64,000 nt of DNA. Source: Artocarpus heterophyllus (lineage: Eukaryota; Streptophyta; Magnoliopsida; Rosales; Moraceae). This document shows, piece by piece, positions 1 through 11,807 of this stretch. The notes beneath the pieces are model-generated. The model was not told the origin of the DNA. It worked only from the letters and a program-made list of their open reading frames with translations, and ran no database searches. Position numbers and translations under genes: made by a program. Within the stretch, counting starts at the first letter, position 1. Each line of letters opens with the position of its first letter. The DNA lies in contig CM046327.1 of the NCBI GenBank assembly GCA_025403435.1, forward strand, positions 14,872,218 to 14,936,217. Direction: 5' to 3'.

Positions 1-297
1 ATAACTGAAATAATGGTTAAGACCATCCCTTATCAAACATATATAAATTTTGAACCAAACAATTGCAGAATGAAATGACCTTTTAAGCAATGAATGAACA
101 TTCTATTCCCATGCTCATTTGTGGTACTATGAAGTAGACAACTGACTCCGAAGTTTGTGGCTTTTTTTTTTTAAGGGTGAGAGGGTTATTATTATTTTGG
201 TACCAGAAATGTCATTTTAGTATTCTATTATTTTAACAATATCAAAATAACATTTTACAGTTTTCAAAAATCCATTTTGATACCCTGAGCTAGTATT
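1..297. other. AT-rich non-coding stretch, nothing recognised
   Basis: No open frame, RNA gene or repeat with clear ends is visible. It may include more decayed plastid DNA upstream of the psbE remnant, but I cannot align it by eye. Confidence 0.5.
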
Positions 298-399
298 TTT
301 TAATATAAGATTTCCTTAACAGAGAGCTGACAGGGAATTTCATTGATAACTAGTCATTTTCAACTTTTGAAACAACAATGAATATAATGGAGGAGGTCC
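298..399 (+). pseudogene. psbE: psbE 3' remnant (cytochrome b559 alpha subunit)
   Basis: The sequence before the psbF copy resembles the last third of psbE: the serine/arginine/glutamine-glycine-isoleucine-proline stretch and the region leading to its C terminus can be followed, with several substitutions and in-frame stops. Only the 3' end is present. Its identity rests largely on its place directly upstream of psbF. Confidence 0.6.
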
Positions 400-401
400 C
401 A

Positions 402-521
402 ATGGCTACAGATAGAACCTATCTAATTTTTACAGTGTGATTGTTAGTTGTTCACGAACTAGTTGTACCTACTGTTTCTTTTTTGGGGTCAGTATTAATA
501 ATGCAGTTCATCCAACGATAA
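402..521 (+). pseudogene. psbF: psbF decayed copy (cytochrome b559 beta subunit)
   Basis: The reading from ATG at 402 keeps the full 39-codon length and ends on TAA at 519-521. The opening MATDRTYLIFTV and the ending MQFIQR match psbF. Codon 13, a tryptophan in the functional protein, is TGA here. The haem-ligand histidine in the VVHELVVPTV segment is still present. In plastids the product pairs with PsbE to bind the haem of cytochrome b559; here it cannot be made intact. Confidence 0.88.
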
Positions 522-543
522 ACTTAATCTGAATCATAGAGCT

Positions 544-658
544 ATGACACAATCAAAACCGAATGAACAAAATGTTGAATTAAATTGTACCGGTCTCTAT
601 TGGGGGTTATCACTTATTTTTGTACTTGCTTTTATTTTTCAATTATTTCTTGAATTAA
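544..658 (+). pseudogene. psbL: psbL decayed copy (photosystem II protein L)
   Basis: The translation opens [14 protein letters not shown] and continues [12 protein letters not shown], which is plainly PsbL. Near the end a 2-base loss shifts the frame, so the C-terminal FSNYFFN-type ending is lost although the matching nucleotides, including the terminal TAA, remain. It lies 22 bases after the psbF stop, as in the plastid operon. Confidence 0.88.
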
Positions 659-793
659 GAAAAGAAAAAGATGACTATAAATAATAATAGGAATCCTCTT
701 GTCCCATTTGAAAGGATATAATCTCATAATTATCTATGGTTGTTTATGTCTCTAGCACGACCACCTGATAAAATGTGGAGGAAAATAGGACAA

Positions 794-916
794 ATGGCCG
801 ATATTACTCGAAGGATTCCTTTTTAGACAATAGATACTGTAACTAGTATTTTTGTGATTGGTTTAATTGAAACTTTCTTTTATGGTTCATATTCTAGATT
901 AGGTTAATCTATTTAG
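794..916 (+). pseudogene. psbJ: psbJ decayed copy (photosystem II protein J)
   Basis: The frame from ATG at 794 has exactly the 40-codon-plus-stop length of psbJ. It reads MADITRRIPF, a stop, then FVIGLIETFFYGSYSRLG. The first in-frame stop replaces the conserved tryptophan at codon 11, and another falls near the end. The final TAG at 914-916 is at the expected position. Confidence 0.88.
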
Positions 917-2057
917 AAGAAAATATTAAGAAAAGACTAAGTATAACTCATAAAAGAAAGTCATACTTATGGATTTATTTGTCTTTTACATATTATTTAT
1001 ATTTATTTTCTTTTATAATTTTACCAAAATAATTTAGAGTTTATTAATAAAAAGGTAAGTCGAAAATTTCACCTCACATAACACAAACTTATGATACCAA
1101 AATGATATGTTAGAAACTATAGGATATCAATGTGACAAAATACTAAGTACCAAAATAATAAAACTTTTTTTCAATGATTTTAGAGGAGACAATTTCATAA
1201 ATAATAATGGTATCGGTGGAAATATTTGAAAAATAAATAAATATATATTCGTTTGAGACCTTAATATTTCTTTGTATCCCATCAAAAAAATATTTCTTTT
1301 TGAAATTCTATTATATAATAGGCATTGAAACAATGCTGATAAATAAGTATCCCATAAAAATTTACATATTAGATGGAAATCTCAAAACTATAAAATATTC
1401 TATATAGCGTAAACTAGGCATCTCATAGTGATTCAAATAATATTTGAGCACCATGACATGCTAATATGATTTTGTTTTGCTAAAAAAAATTGCTGAACTA
1501 AAAATAAATAAATATAGATACATTGATTGTCCATTTTATTAAATTTTTTCAAAAGTTTTCTTATTTTTGAAATTCTATAAAAAAAATATTACAATGTGAA
1601 AAGTTTTCGTATTTTATCGAAATTTCTCTAAAATTTTCTCAATTTTTTTAGGGAAGGCCTATGGTAGGGAATGTTTTTATTCCCCGCTAGTAGAGTACAA
1701 TCTAAAGGTTCATATTCAATCTTAGCTACCAAATTATCACTTAAATACTGTTGGGGTCCTAGGGATTTGCAGGTATGACTTGTCAGGGTAGTTCACGCAT
1801 TGGTCTCCAATTCGTTGGTGTTGATGATGACGTGATTGAAGCAATGAATAAGTTGGTATGGTAATACCTCTAATGAGTGGTGAGGATGGTTAAGCCCAGA
1901 TTGAGTCAAAGAAGATAGCTTCTAAGACTCGTTCTGTTGCCAAACAACCAAGAGAATCTGTGACAAAAAGCCAAGAAAACAGGAAAAAAATATAACAATG
2001 GAGGAACTATAGTAAGCATGGTTAATGGAGGAATGGCTTCAGAGGGTAGAGACAAAG
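917..2057. other. Non-coding, AT-rich then mixed; no gene seen
   Basis: No frame reads as a protein family I know. From about 1650 the composition becomes less AT-rich and resembles the repeat-derived sequence that follows. Confidence 0.5.
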
Positions 2058-2410
2058 TTGCCTCCATTGTTGGATCTGGGCTGCTTTTGTGAGTCGGAGA
2101 GTTGATATTCCATAGTTCTTCAATAGTTCTTCAGATTTTCTAAAAAATGTGCTCCGGGAGGCAAACGCAGATTGCCTCTTTTGTTAGATCTAGGCTACTT
2201 TCGTGAGTCAGAAAGCTAATAGGCAAGGTTCCAAAGTTCTTTGTATTTTCCAAAAAAAAAGTGCTCCAGAGCCAATTGCAGGTTGCCTCTATCATTGGAT
2301 CTAGGCTACTTTTGTGAGTCGGAGAGCTGATACGAGAGGTCCCAAAGTTCTTCGAATTTTCTAAAAAATGTGCTCTAGAGGCAAACATAGGTTGCCTCCA
2401 TCATTGGGTT
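2058..2410. repeat. Tandem repeat, about 110-bp unit, 3 copies plus a partial
   Basis: Unit starts at 2058, 2172, 2283 and 2392 share TTGCCTC followed by TTGGATCTAGGCT-like sequence, then GTGAGTC, and end in GTGCTC plus an AGAGGCAA-like tail. Periods are 114, 111 and 109 bases. The copies differ by many substitutions, so the array is old. Open frames across it are accidental. Confidence 0.8.
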
Positions 2411-4379
2411 CGAAACCCGGAAGCTCCTAAAGGGGTGGTAGACTTTGATAAAACTTAAAATATTTTAGTAGCAATTTTGTAAGATTTGAAAAGGATGAAA
2501 TGGCATCGAAGGAGGGACTCAATCTCCGACAACGGTGAATGACAAGTTTTCCATAATTTTTTTGGAAAACCTCCTAAGTCCCAGGAGCACAAACTTGGAA
2601 GAAGATGATGCTTTCTAAAGCTAAAGAGGACCAAAATGGTGTGAAAATATGGGCTCAAGCCCTTTTGATAATGTTATGTTGAATGGAGAAGATATGAAGT
2701 ATGTATAGTAAAGGTAGCTGACTTGCTCCAGAGCTGATCTCTTAGTGCTCCGACACGTGTGCCAAGTCTATTTCCCTTCGGGGCAAGTGATGCCAGGTAC
2801 TTTCAGATGTTGATTTTTAGGGTTGGCCAAAAATGACATACATTTAGGGTTGCTCTAGAGCTTTTCTGGGCCTTATGCTCCTAGGTGGTTTGACTAAGTC
2901 TAACCATTTATTTGCAGAGGGCTAATAAGTATTTTCCTCCTCCGGCACTCAATCTCTCTATTTTCATCAAGTTTGAAACTTTTGGCATGTCGTCAGAATT
3001 TTTTAAAATTTCAGGTGAAATTGGTGACTAAGGCGTGTGTGAAGCCTCCAACGATGGACTAGGCACCTTTACAAGCGTGCCTTTGAAGATGTGTTAGGTG
3101 CTTCGGAGGCATGTTGGGCACTCCAGAGGAAAGTTCGGTGCTTTATAGCTAGGTTTTTTTTGACATTTTTGCTACAAAGATGATTTCCGAACTTCGGCCC
3201 TAATTCCTTGGGTTGTGCTAAGGCAAAAATAGTCTTTTGGCTATCTTAAAGGCAAAAAAGAAGGCTTTTGGTTATTTTTCATCCATCACTCATTTATTTT
3301 AGTTCAATTAATTTTGAAATCCTTCCAAGCAATACTTGAAATGGAATCATTCCAAGACAAACGGGCCCATTTGACTACTAATGGCCTGTCAAACTACGAC
3401 CCACAATAGTTCCGCAAGTGTGACTTAGGTCATGAAGCCAGCCTGTCGATGTCGTAGGATGAGAATATTAGGCTTCGGCCGTTGAAGGGCCTGGTACAAA
3501 ATTAACCATCAACAAATACAAATAATAAAGCCTATTTTTTTCCCAAAATACAAAAAATGAAAAAATGAAAATATATGAAAAATATCCAAATCACCAACGA
3601 CTACTCCACCAACCATTTCCTTCCACCGCCTAGCACTTCCCTCCGCCTTGGTTGCAACAACAATGGATATTGTGACGACTTGACTATTTTGAGCCGTTGC
3701 TTAACACTTTTTTTTACTTGAACTTTACTTACTTAGGAAAATGTGGAATAACTTTTTAAAAAATTTTAATTTTATTAACACCTTCGATGAACACATTATT
3801 GCCCCAAAAGTATTTACAATACTTGTTTAACTTATATTATATATCACATTAATCATAATAGTTTTCATCAAAAAAGCATATTTCAAAAAAACTTAATTTA
3901 TAGCAAAATTTCTAAGCAACGGTATCCATTCCCATGTCTTCACATTGCTTAACCGTCGTTTTCAGGTCAACAATAATTTCTACTCTGGCTTCTTGGCTGG
4001 ATTTCCTACAGCATGAAATAATTAGGTGAACTATTGCTCAATAAGTCCAAACATAGCCTACTGAATAATTTCCTTCTATATGCATGATCCAATTATACTT
4101 ATTATGAATTTTAGCTTATTCATACCGCAGCCTTTGCATGATATATGCATCTCATAAAATGATTAGAACAATGCTTTTTGAAAACCATTTTATTAATATT
4201 GTAGGTGGAGATTGATACTTACATGGATTTCGTAGTGTATCTAATTAAACTGCTCCCCCTTTGATCGGATTCAACACCCTTTAGGATAAAAGCCCGTTAT
4301 TAATTGATTTACTTAAAAGTCACATAACCCAAGTGCCACATAACTTAATTTCCTTATTCCAGATTATAATCTGGATGCT
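2411..4379. other. Non-coding, probably decayed repeat DNA
   Basis: Fragments between 2700 and 3170 reuse the GTGCTCC/CTCCAGAG words of the tandem array upstream, suggesting one degraded repeat. No long frame, tRNA or defined terminal repeat is visible. From 3530 onward it is plain AT-rich DNA. Confidence 0.4.
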
Positions 4380-5900
4380 AATAGATGATGAAAAAAGTCC
4401 CGTTAAGGGGCGTTTTTCTATTTTGGACGTTACAGGGTCCAATTGAGCCATTTTAACCAAAAAAAAAAGGACCATTTTATACCTAACGGGTCTTAGAAAA
4501 TATATACTGAACCGGTTTTAGTCAAAAACTCACATTTTCTTGCAATTCAAAGCAACGTGACAATCAAAACCTCAATTTCCTTTTGCAAGAAATGTATTTC
4601 ATCAAACTTTTACGATTTTTAACCTGTAATATGAAAATCTAAACGATTTTACCATCAAACCCAAAAACGACCATTTTATATTGCTGTGCTCAATTTTTAC
4701 AAGGATTAAAACTATTAAAAGTACCCAGGTCAAATTCTTTTTACTTCAAAATCTTTTTCCCAGTAAAACCATTTTCCAAATTTTTGTAACAAAATCTCGT
4801 AAAATTTTTAACTCACAAACCGTGCAAAATTTTTATAAACGCTACATAATTTTTAATAGTTTTGGTGAGAGGCTAATATTCAAGTCTGCCCCTTTAAAAT
4901 ATAAAATTTTCAATATAATCCATATGAAATTTTACAAAGCTTTGTTCACAAAAGTCGTTTATCTAGCTATTTTAGACAAATCTTATATTTTGTCTGGAAA
5001 ATAAATCAGTCTTTAAGATTACAAAAATTTGCATTCTTTAAAACTAATCAAACTTTGTTTTTGACGACGTTTACCAAACTTTCTCTTTTTTAAGTTTAAA
5101 GTCCTAATTTTAACTGCACATCCACATCATCATCCATACATCACATAACATAATCATGTCATAGATTTCTCTTTATACGCTATAGTCTATTCTTTCTTAA
5201 TACAAAACATACACCAAACCCATGAAGAACCAACAAATTTTAAAAGCTAGGGTTAGGATTTTACTAAAGGGTTTCTCAAGCTTCCTGGTCTTTTTTTTAT
5301 GATGCTTAAACTTTTACTAAATCTCCTTGACATAAACCATAACAAAACCCTCATAAAACCCATCTAAAAACTCAAAGAAGACACTAAAACCTATAAAAAA
5401 AAATTGGATTTTACCTCCAAATGTGACTAATCTTGATCACCAACATTTGAACTTGATTCTAAGCTTGATTAGAGGTTGTATTTTTTGAAAAATATAGAGA
5501 GGGACATGGGGAGCTAGGGCCCCATTTGGTAGTGACAAATGGGCTTGTTTTCTTTCAAGTATGCATGAAAATGATGAAGACAAAGTGTGATATTTCCAAC
5601 TAATCACTTAGACATGTGATGACAGCTCTTAAAGACTAAAATGAAATAAAATTTACTCCGAGATTTAAGGCCAGAATTGGATCCAACATAGGGGGAGATG
5701 TGGCTAATTTTCCATCTTAAGAGTGTCATATTAATGGGTCCAACATGCTTTTTACATAGTCTAAATTTACAGTGTATTGTATTTTTCTTATACGGTCAAT
5801 GTAAAATTGAGGAGATATTTGCTTTAACAGACAAATTACACTGACTTATTTTTTACCCATACTGTCTAATACCAACACAATAGATCATCTATTTGTGTTT
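4380..5900 (-). repeat. LTR-like block, related to the blocks at 56-61 kb
   Basis: The block resembles the 59.8-61.0 kb stretch in the same orientation. Shared features are a leader-like run of ACTAAAACC/CATCTAAAAACTC words, a purine-rich segment, a GGGCCCCATTTGG-type segment, then a pair of TACAGTGTATTGTATTTTTC-like words near 5770. I infer an old Gypsy-type LTR lying on the minus strand. The ends are not defined. Confidence 0.35.
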
Positions 5901-6370
5901 GTATTTTTTCTATATAATTACACCATGTTGTATACTATTCACTTATTTGCTCTCTTTATACTGTATTCCAACAACAATTAGATGATAAACATTAAAATAT
6001 TTACTAGTTTAATTGATTGGCAAACGTACAATTTTTATACTATTTTTGACTGTGCATGGTTTTTTTTCTACTTTTGTTAATTTATTCTTTATAAATTTAA
6101 TCACAAAAATTATAATTAATGTTATACGAATTTCACCTTAAGAGTATTTTACAAATTTTTAAATATTTAAACTCATAAATTTATACATTTTAAAGTGCTT
6201 CATATTGCACAAATTTATACATAATGCGTATATAAAAATTTCTCATAATTAATTTACATTATGTCATATTTAACAAAAATATGAATTATCAAATAAATTT
6301 ATTGTTTAAATCCAAATTGAATTTTAGATTTAAACTATGAATTTTTTTATCATTATAAATATTCCATCGT

Positions 6371-6525
6371 GAAACTTGCCTCCTCGCGACAGATTCTGTC
6401 GAGACGTTGACAGATTTGGTCGCGAAACCCAAAACATCCTAGCGGCCCGACCGATTTGGTGGAGACCTGTCAGGAAACCAACGACGGATTTGGTCAAGGT
6501 TCCGTCGTGACCTTGGATTAACGCA
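6371..6525. repeat. Cluster of GAC-N-GATTTGGTCG-like motifs
   Basis: Four degenerate copies lie near 6390, 6409, 6450 and 6484, with the complementary GTCGTGACC nearby. The flanks carry CACAAATACGCAAA-type words. Such subterminal motif clusters occur in non-autonomous DNA transposons of the CACTA type, but I find no CACTA terminus, so the identity is a guess. Confidence 0.4.
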
Positions 6526-7941
6526 AATTATATTCCAACGCGTATGAATTCTACACAAATACGCAAACTGGTTTTATAAATTTCACATAAATCAAACACT
6601 ACCCGCTACTATAATAATACAAATTTCACAGAAATACATAAATTGATTTTACAAAGTAAAAATAACCAATACATAGATTTGATAATCTTTTTCCTAAAAT
6701 AACAGGAAAAAAACACATTAATTTCATAATGCCGAAAAAAAAAAAAAAACCACGAGCCCAGATTTCGGCAGTGGGCATTAGAGAAGTTGCGCATATGTAT
6801 CGTTAGTAGCATGTGGGCTGTGAGATCCACTGTTCGCGAATTGTTAAGAGTTCGATATTTCTCGTGATGCAAATGCCGACAGAGGTTCGAGATGGTGCAG
6901 GTGGGTGGTCGCACAGAGGTTCGAGGTAAGGGTGGGGCACAGTAGGTGTTGACGTACTCAAAAGAGGGCGCAAATCACAGTCGACACCTCACCAGATCCG
7001 ACAACGGCTCTTCGGTGGCCGTGAGGTAGACGGAGAAGATGACCACGAGATAGATTATCTAGATCTAAGTGAGAGTGGGGTTTTTTTTCTTTTTTTTTTT
7101 TTTTTGGTTTTGTTTTAAGAGAGAGATCCGAAAGAAAGGAGAGGAAAATAATCCTTTTCAAAAAAAGAAAAAAGAGGAAAATAGGATAGTGTACGAACAA
7201 GTTTACATTTTTCGTTTTGAAATCATATCAGGTCATCCGTCGAATCTAAACTCTAACGGTGAGAATAAATATTCTTCACCAGGTCGAGAATGTTTTGGCA
7301 CTCCACCATTGCATTCCCCTTCTTTAACCTAAAACATATTTTAGGTTAATTCAAAAAAAAAAAATATATATATATATATATATATTTCAGGACTTTAAAA
7401 ATTCCAAATTTGAAAACGAGAAGTATATAGTAGGGCATGAAGCAATGCCTTACCATTTGTTTTTAATTATAAATCCATATAATATTCTGTTAGTTTTACA
7501 AATATATGTTTGTATATGGGTTTATCTTATTCACTTTTTTGGATAGGAGTTTGACCACATCTAACATTCATAAATTTGAGCTACTTGCAGGGCAATCCAA
7601 TCATTAAAAGATCCATTCCAAAAGTATGGGAGATGTTTTTCTCCATGGTTGCAACACTAAAAGTTTGAGGGTAAAGCAAAAGAGCAACATTCTATTTGTC
7701 TAAGAGGGTAAATCCATGCAAGGCGCATTTCATTATGAAATACAAAAGAAATAGGATCATCAAAGAGATGGAAAAGAGAAAGCCGTAAGCCATGTAACCC
7801 AATTATTATGCTCCACTAGTTCATTTGGGATGACTGATTTTTTAACAGAAAATGTGACACAAAAGATCACAAGCCTTGTTGCGCAATGTGCCTGTTAAAA
7901 CTTAAAACAGAGCCAATAGAAGAAATCAATGAGAAGGGAAA
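6526..7941. other. Intergenic DNA with poly-T and an AT microsatellite
   Basis: A T-tract lies at 7081-7105 and an (AT)n microsatellite at about 7362-7384. The short frames here are low-complexity. The last few hundred bases are the presumed 3' flank and UTR of the minus-strand NDUFS4 gene. Confidence 0.5.
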
Positions 7942-10900
7942 CTAAGCTTCCTCAGCTTTTGGGGGCCCCTTCCACTTGAAGTTGTCCGCATATGCTTTCG
8001 CCTGATTAAAAAAAAAAAAAAGAATAGATGGTTAGAGCTATTCCAGAGCTGCACACAATGTCAACATCCTACGGTTGGAATAGGTCATGCAAACTCAAAG
8101 CTAAAACATGCTATGATTTGGCAAAATAAAGCAAACTAAAACCTATTCCACGCCACTATATTAAAATTTATGAAAAATAACATCAGATAATTTTCAAATT
8201 TGAAATAATGATTTTATTTAGTATGCTACTTAAAATGCCAGTCAAGCCATATAAAAACCCTTACTCCACTTCCCAGTATCGCAAGAACAACATAAGGATG
8301 GGATCACACTGATGACGACTTGTATGTTAAAATAAAGACATTCCCAGAGGGAGAAAGAAGAAGAAAAGGGCAACCACCTAATGTAGATGAATAATGAAAT
8401 TTTCAAATTAATGATTCTGTATTTATTCCTTGGGATCACTACAGTATTACCTCCCAGGTAAAAAATAAAACCCAGGCATCTATCAACAGCAATTCACAAA
8501 CCGTTTGGGAACATAGTTCAAACCACTACTTTGTGGTCCAAAACCAACTTTGGTACAGTGTTCTCTCGCAAAATTTGAATTTCAAATCAACTTTGATTCA
8601 AACTCTGGTTTGAACTACACTCCAAAACGGCCTAGAAAGTTCATGTTCTCCTTGTATGCCAATACCCAGCCTTGATTTGCAATAAACATGATACAACAAT
8701 GAGCCCTCCATTTCCAAGCCAAACAAATCAAGTCCTTTACCACACAGCCAGGGAAAGTAGACAAATGGAGAGAGAATCTCAGACCTTCAATAACGGAGTG
8801 TGGCGTTTCTTAACCTGCAGATAAATTCAAAACTAGTCAATACGCAAAATGGAAATGAAAAAACACTGCTTAAGAAAATATCATTTTTATCATAGGCTAA
8901 TCACACTAACTGCTAAAAGGAGGAACTTTGAAAATAGACTAGACCGTATATATGTTGTTATCCCAACCAAAACAAAGAAATACAAGTAGAGAACAATAGT
9001 TATTGAAAAACAAAGGACAAATGAACAAAATGCACAGCAGCACAATTACGTAAAAATGACAAAAAATGGCATTTATCAGGCCACATAGATACCAACAGTT
9101 CATTGAGCTGCCACAGCATATCACTCAATTTGCATTTAAAACAGAAGTTCAAAGCGACAAAGTAGGTCAGTTTGCAAGAATATGTAAGAATGTTCCTATA
9201 AATAAATTCGATTCATAAGTATCTCAAACCACTGTTCTGTAGGAGACGAATAAGAAGGATTAAAATAATTATAGGAAAACGCACCACATAATCCCAACCA
9301 TGTTTCTCCGCAAATGCCCTTGCAGCTTCTTCGCTATCAAAACTTAGTCCAGCATCACCAACATTGGCATATGGATCCCCAGTTGATGTCCAACCCATAA
9401 GTGGATTCTCCCACCTTCAAAACCCATTTCCAAAATCAACTATAAAAAATGTAACCGCTGCAACAAAATATCACATCTGAATAGATTTACTTGAGAATTT
9501 TAGGAGCCTGTAGTTGTTGGAATTTTAGCGTAGAACACAACGGAAAAACGGATTGCTTGAGAGACAAAATTTTTCTCAAAAACGTTGTTTATCGGAATAG
9601 GGATATAATTTTAATTCATCTAAAATATAGGAGATCATAGCTCAAACCTTTTTAAGAAAATTGGAATTTTCTTGCTATAAACTTTGACACCAGCATATCT
9701 TCCAAGCCAAGCCCCCACACATTGTCAAGTGGCATCAAAACTGTAATGAATATTAATCTTATACTCTTTCTAATCCAGCTATGTATCAACATAAGAGATA
9801 GCAAAGTTTTTCTAGAGAATAACTTCACAAGTTTTTCTCTCTAGACAAGGGAACCTTTCCTTATTCCACAAAAATGAGTTCTCAGACTCCTCCCTCTATC
9901 ATAAGCTCCTCTTATTTATAACTTGGACGAAGTATTGATGGAGTGGGAGTGATTGGAGAAAATCTGAGCAAAAATGGAAAAAAGAAAAAATCCACTATTT
10001 TTCTTTGTTAAGACCTCCAACATGATAAGTAGACAAACTCTACTATAACCACTCCTTGAAAATTGTCAAGAGATGGATATCAAAAATCCACTTATGTGAA
10101 AAAAAGTGAAAAATGATTGAAACTAATCATTCACGCAAATCCTATCCATCATTTTTGACCTTTTCTTTTTCATATATATTAAATAAATCATATCATTTAA
10201 ATATGATTTTAAATTAATTAATTAATTAATTAATTTTGTGTCTACCATTAAGAATTCCTCTTTGTGGTAGACTCAGACACGTAGTTACACCACACTGTGT
10301 TCCACAAAATTAAAATATATATATTAATCTCATTGATTAAATACAATTAATTAATTCAAAATTAATTAACAACTGCGCAGTCAAAATTACTAGGACAAAT
10401 TTGACAATTAATTAAACTCCATCAACAAAAATGAATTAAAATTTATTAACTGGACAATTTGTTGCCATGTAAACTTGGCAAAGATTAATTAATTTTGAAT
10501 TAATTAATGAGATTAATTAAATATATTTTAATTTTGTGAAACACAGTATGGTATAACTACACCATGTCTTAGTCTACCACAAAGAAGAATTCTTAGTCGT
10601 AGACACAAAATTAATTAATTAACTAATTTAAAATCATATTTAAGTAATATCATTTATTTAATGTATATAGATAAAAAAAAGGTCAAGATGATGGATTTAA
10701 TTCACGTAAATTATTAGTTTTAATCATTCAAACTTTTTTCCACATGAGTGAATTTTGATATCCATCTCTTGATAGTTTTCAGGGAGTGATTATAGTAGAC
10801 ATTGTCTACTTATCATGTTGGAGATTTTAATCAATCAATCCATTTTTCCGATGTCTTCTATGCTAAAATTCCAACAGTAGTTTCTTAACACAAATAAAAA

Positions 10901-11729
10901 ATGTATACAAATGTTCCAAAGACAGTTAAACACAAAAGCTCACAACATAGATAGCTGCTAATCAATAAAATGAAGAAATAAGATCAAGTTAACTATCAAA
11001 AAAGTAGCCACAGCTACAAAGATCATATCTTCGCAAAACTAATTGAGCATTTAACAGCATGTAGTTTTCTCAACACCAAAAAAAAAAAATTGTTCCAAAG
11101 ACAGTTCAACACAAAATCCCACTGTACAGATAGTTGCTAATCAAATAAACTGCATGAACAAGAACAAAGTTGGTACTTTCTAAGCACAATTAAAAACGAA
11201 ACATAACCCAAGAAAAGAGTACCTGTATGCTTTAGAAACGATCAAGCATGGCCCAAAATCACATTAACCATAATTCCAATAACTAAAAACCAGAAAAAAC
11301 TTGACAAATTTCTAAGCAGTTAACAAAAAAAGCTTCTTACTTCTGTGTGGAAACGAAATTGATTTTCCACCTCCCAACTTTTCCCGATCCTTGCTGTGTC
11401 GCCGTCCTCGCAGGTGAGAAAATCACAACCTGAAATCCATATCCAAACTACTTTTAATTCACATAAAACCACAAAAAAAAAAACCATTCCGAAATTGCAG
11501 GAATGAGAAAATTAGGGCACCGAAACTAAGCAAACAAGGAAAATGAGAGGGAAAATGGGGAGTTCGTACCCTGCGATGGAGGTGTTCTTGGGGAATTCCA
11601 GAGACCATGCCGATCTCACCGGGCTTGATGACCTCCAAGGCGTCGGCGGAGAATGGGCGGGACCCACTGATGAAGGTTGATCGGAGAGCGCTGCCATGGC
11701 GAGAGATGCGCCGCAAGAGAGGAGGCCAT
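7942..11729 (-). CDS. FRO1: NADH dehydrogenase (ubiquinone) iron-sulfur protein 4, NDUFS4/FRO1; start out of frame
   Basis: This encodes the 18 kDa accessory subunit of mitochondrial complex I, which lies in the matrix-arm N module. Coding exons on the minus strand are 11570-11729, 11341-11429, 9285-9414, 8785-8814 and 7942-8001, all with GT-AG borders. Conserved stretches are [28 protein letters not shown], a [13 protein letters not shown] stretch, [35 protein letters not shown] and [13 protein letters not shown]. The N terminus is arginine- and serine-rich, as in a mitochondrial presequence. The exons total 469 bases, which is not a multiple of three. The only sensible ATG (11727-11729) reads MASSL and then runs out of frame with the conserved [12 protein letters not shown]. 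In the conserved frame no ATG lies between an upstream stop and the internal GMVSG methionine. A 2-base loss in the CT run after the start would explain this; so would a sequencing error. With 2 bases added the protein would be about 156 residues, normal for the family. Confidence 0.85.
8500..8632. mobile_element. Small inverted-repeat element (MITE) in an NDUFS4 intron
   Basis: The left end, CCGTTTGGGAACATAGTTCA, is matched in inverse by the right end, where TGAACTACACTCCAAAACGG closes the element. The 133-bp unit could fold into one hairpin. It lies in the intron between the 10-residue exon and exon 3. No clear target duplication is visible. Confidence 0.65.
9515..10876. mobile_element. Large foldback element with TG...CA ends and 5-bp target duplication
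   Basis: The element starts TGTTGGAATTTTAGC and ends in its inverse, GCTAAAATTCCAACA. It is flanked on both sides by GTAGT (9510-9514 and 10877-10881). Inside, about 10010-10375 is the inverse of about 10475-10830, including the words TTTGTGTCTAC, TCTTTGTGGTAGACT, CAAGAGATGGATATCAAAA and CTCCAACATGATAAGTAGAC. About 450 bases of the left half (9555-10005) have no partner on the right. TG...CA ends with a 5-bp duplication are the mark of LTR-retrotransposon integrase, so this reads as two LTR-derived copies head to head, one internally deleted. It lies in the second intron (transcript order) of NDUFS4. Confidence 0.75.
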
Positions 11730-11807
11730 TGCCGTAAAAACCCAACGAATCTAAAAAAGCATTTGCCCCCATAATGTCAAGCTCGTTATATGCAATGACA
11801 GTTAAGA

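Larger units (their letters stand above)
298..916 (+). other. Nuclear insertion of plastid DNA (NUPT): psbE(3' end)-psbF-psbL-psbJ
   Basis: Four consecutive stretches on the same strand translate to degraded copies of the photosystem II small subunits psbE (end only), psbF, psbL and psbJ. Their order and tight spacing are those of the chloroplast psbEFLJ operon. Each copy has in-frame stops, substitutions or small indels, and the surrounding sequence is ordinary AT-rich nuclear DNA. This is therefore an old plastid-to-nucleus transfer and not a plastid genome. Both ends are fuzzy: upstream of about 300 and downstream of 916 I cannot follow the plastid sequence. Confidence 0.88.

Noticed and set aside
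2058..2410. Spaced repeats as a CRISPR-like array
   Set aside because: Plant nuclear DNA; the units are contiguous 110-bp tandem copies without unique spacers.
2400..2420. GGGTTCGAAACCC as a possible tRNA T-arm
   Set aside because: No acceptor stem, D-arm or anticodon arm can be placed at the required distances; it is a chance palindrome at the end of a tandem array.
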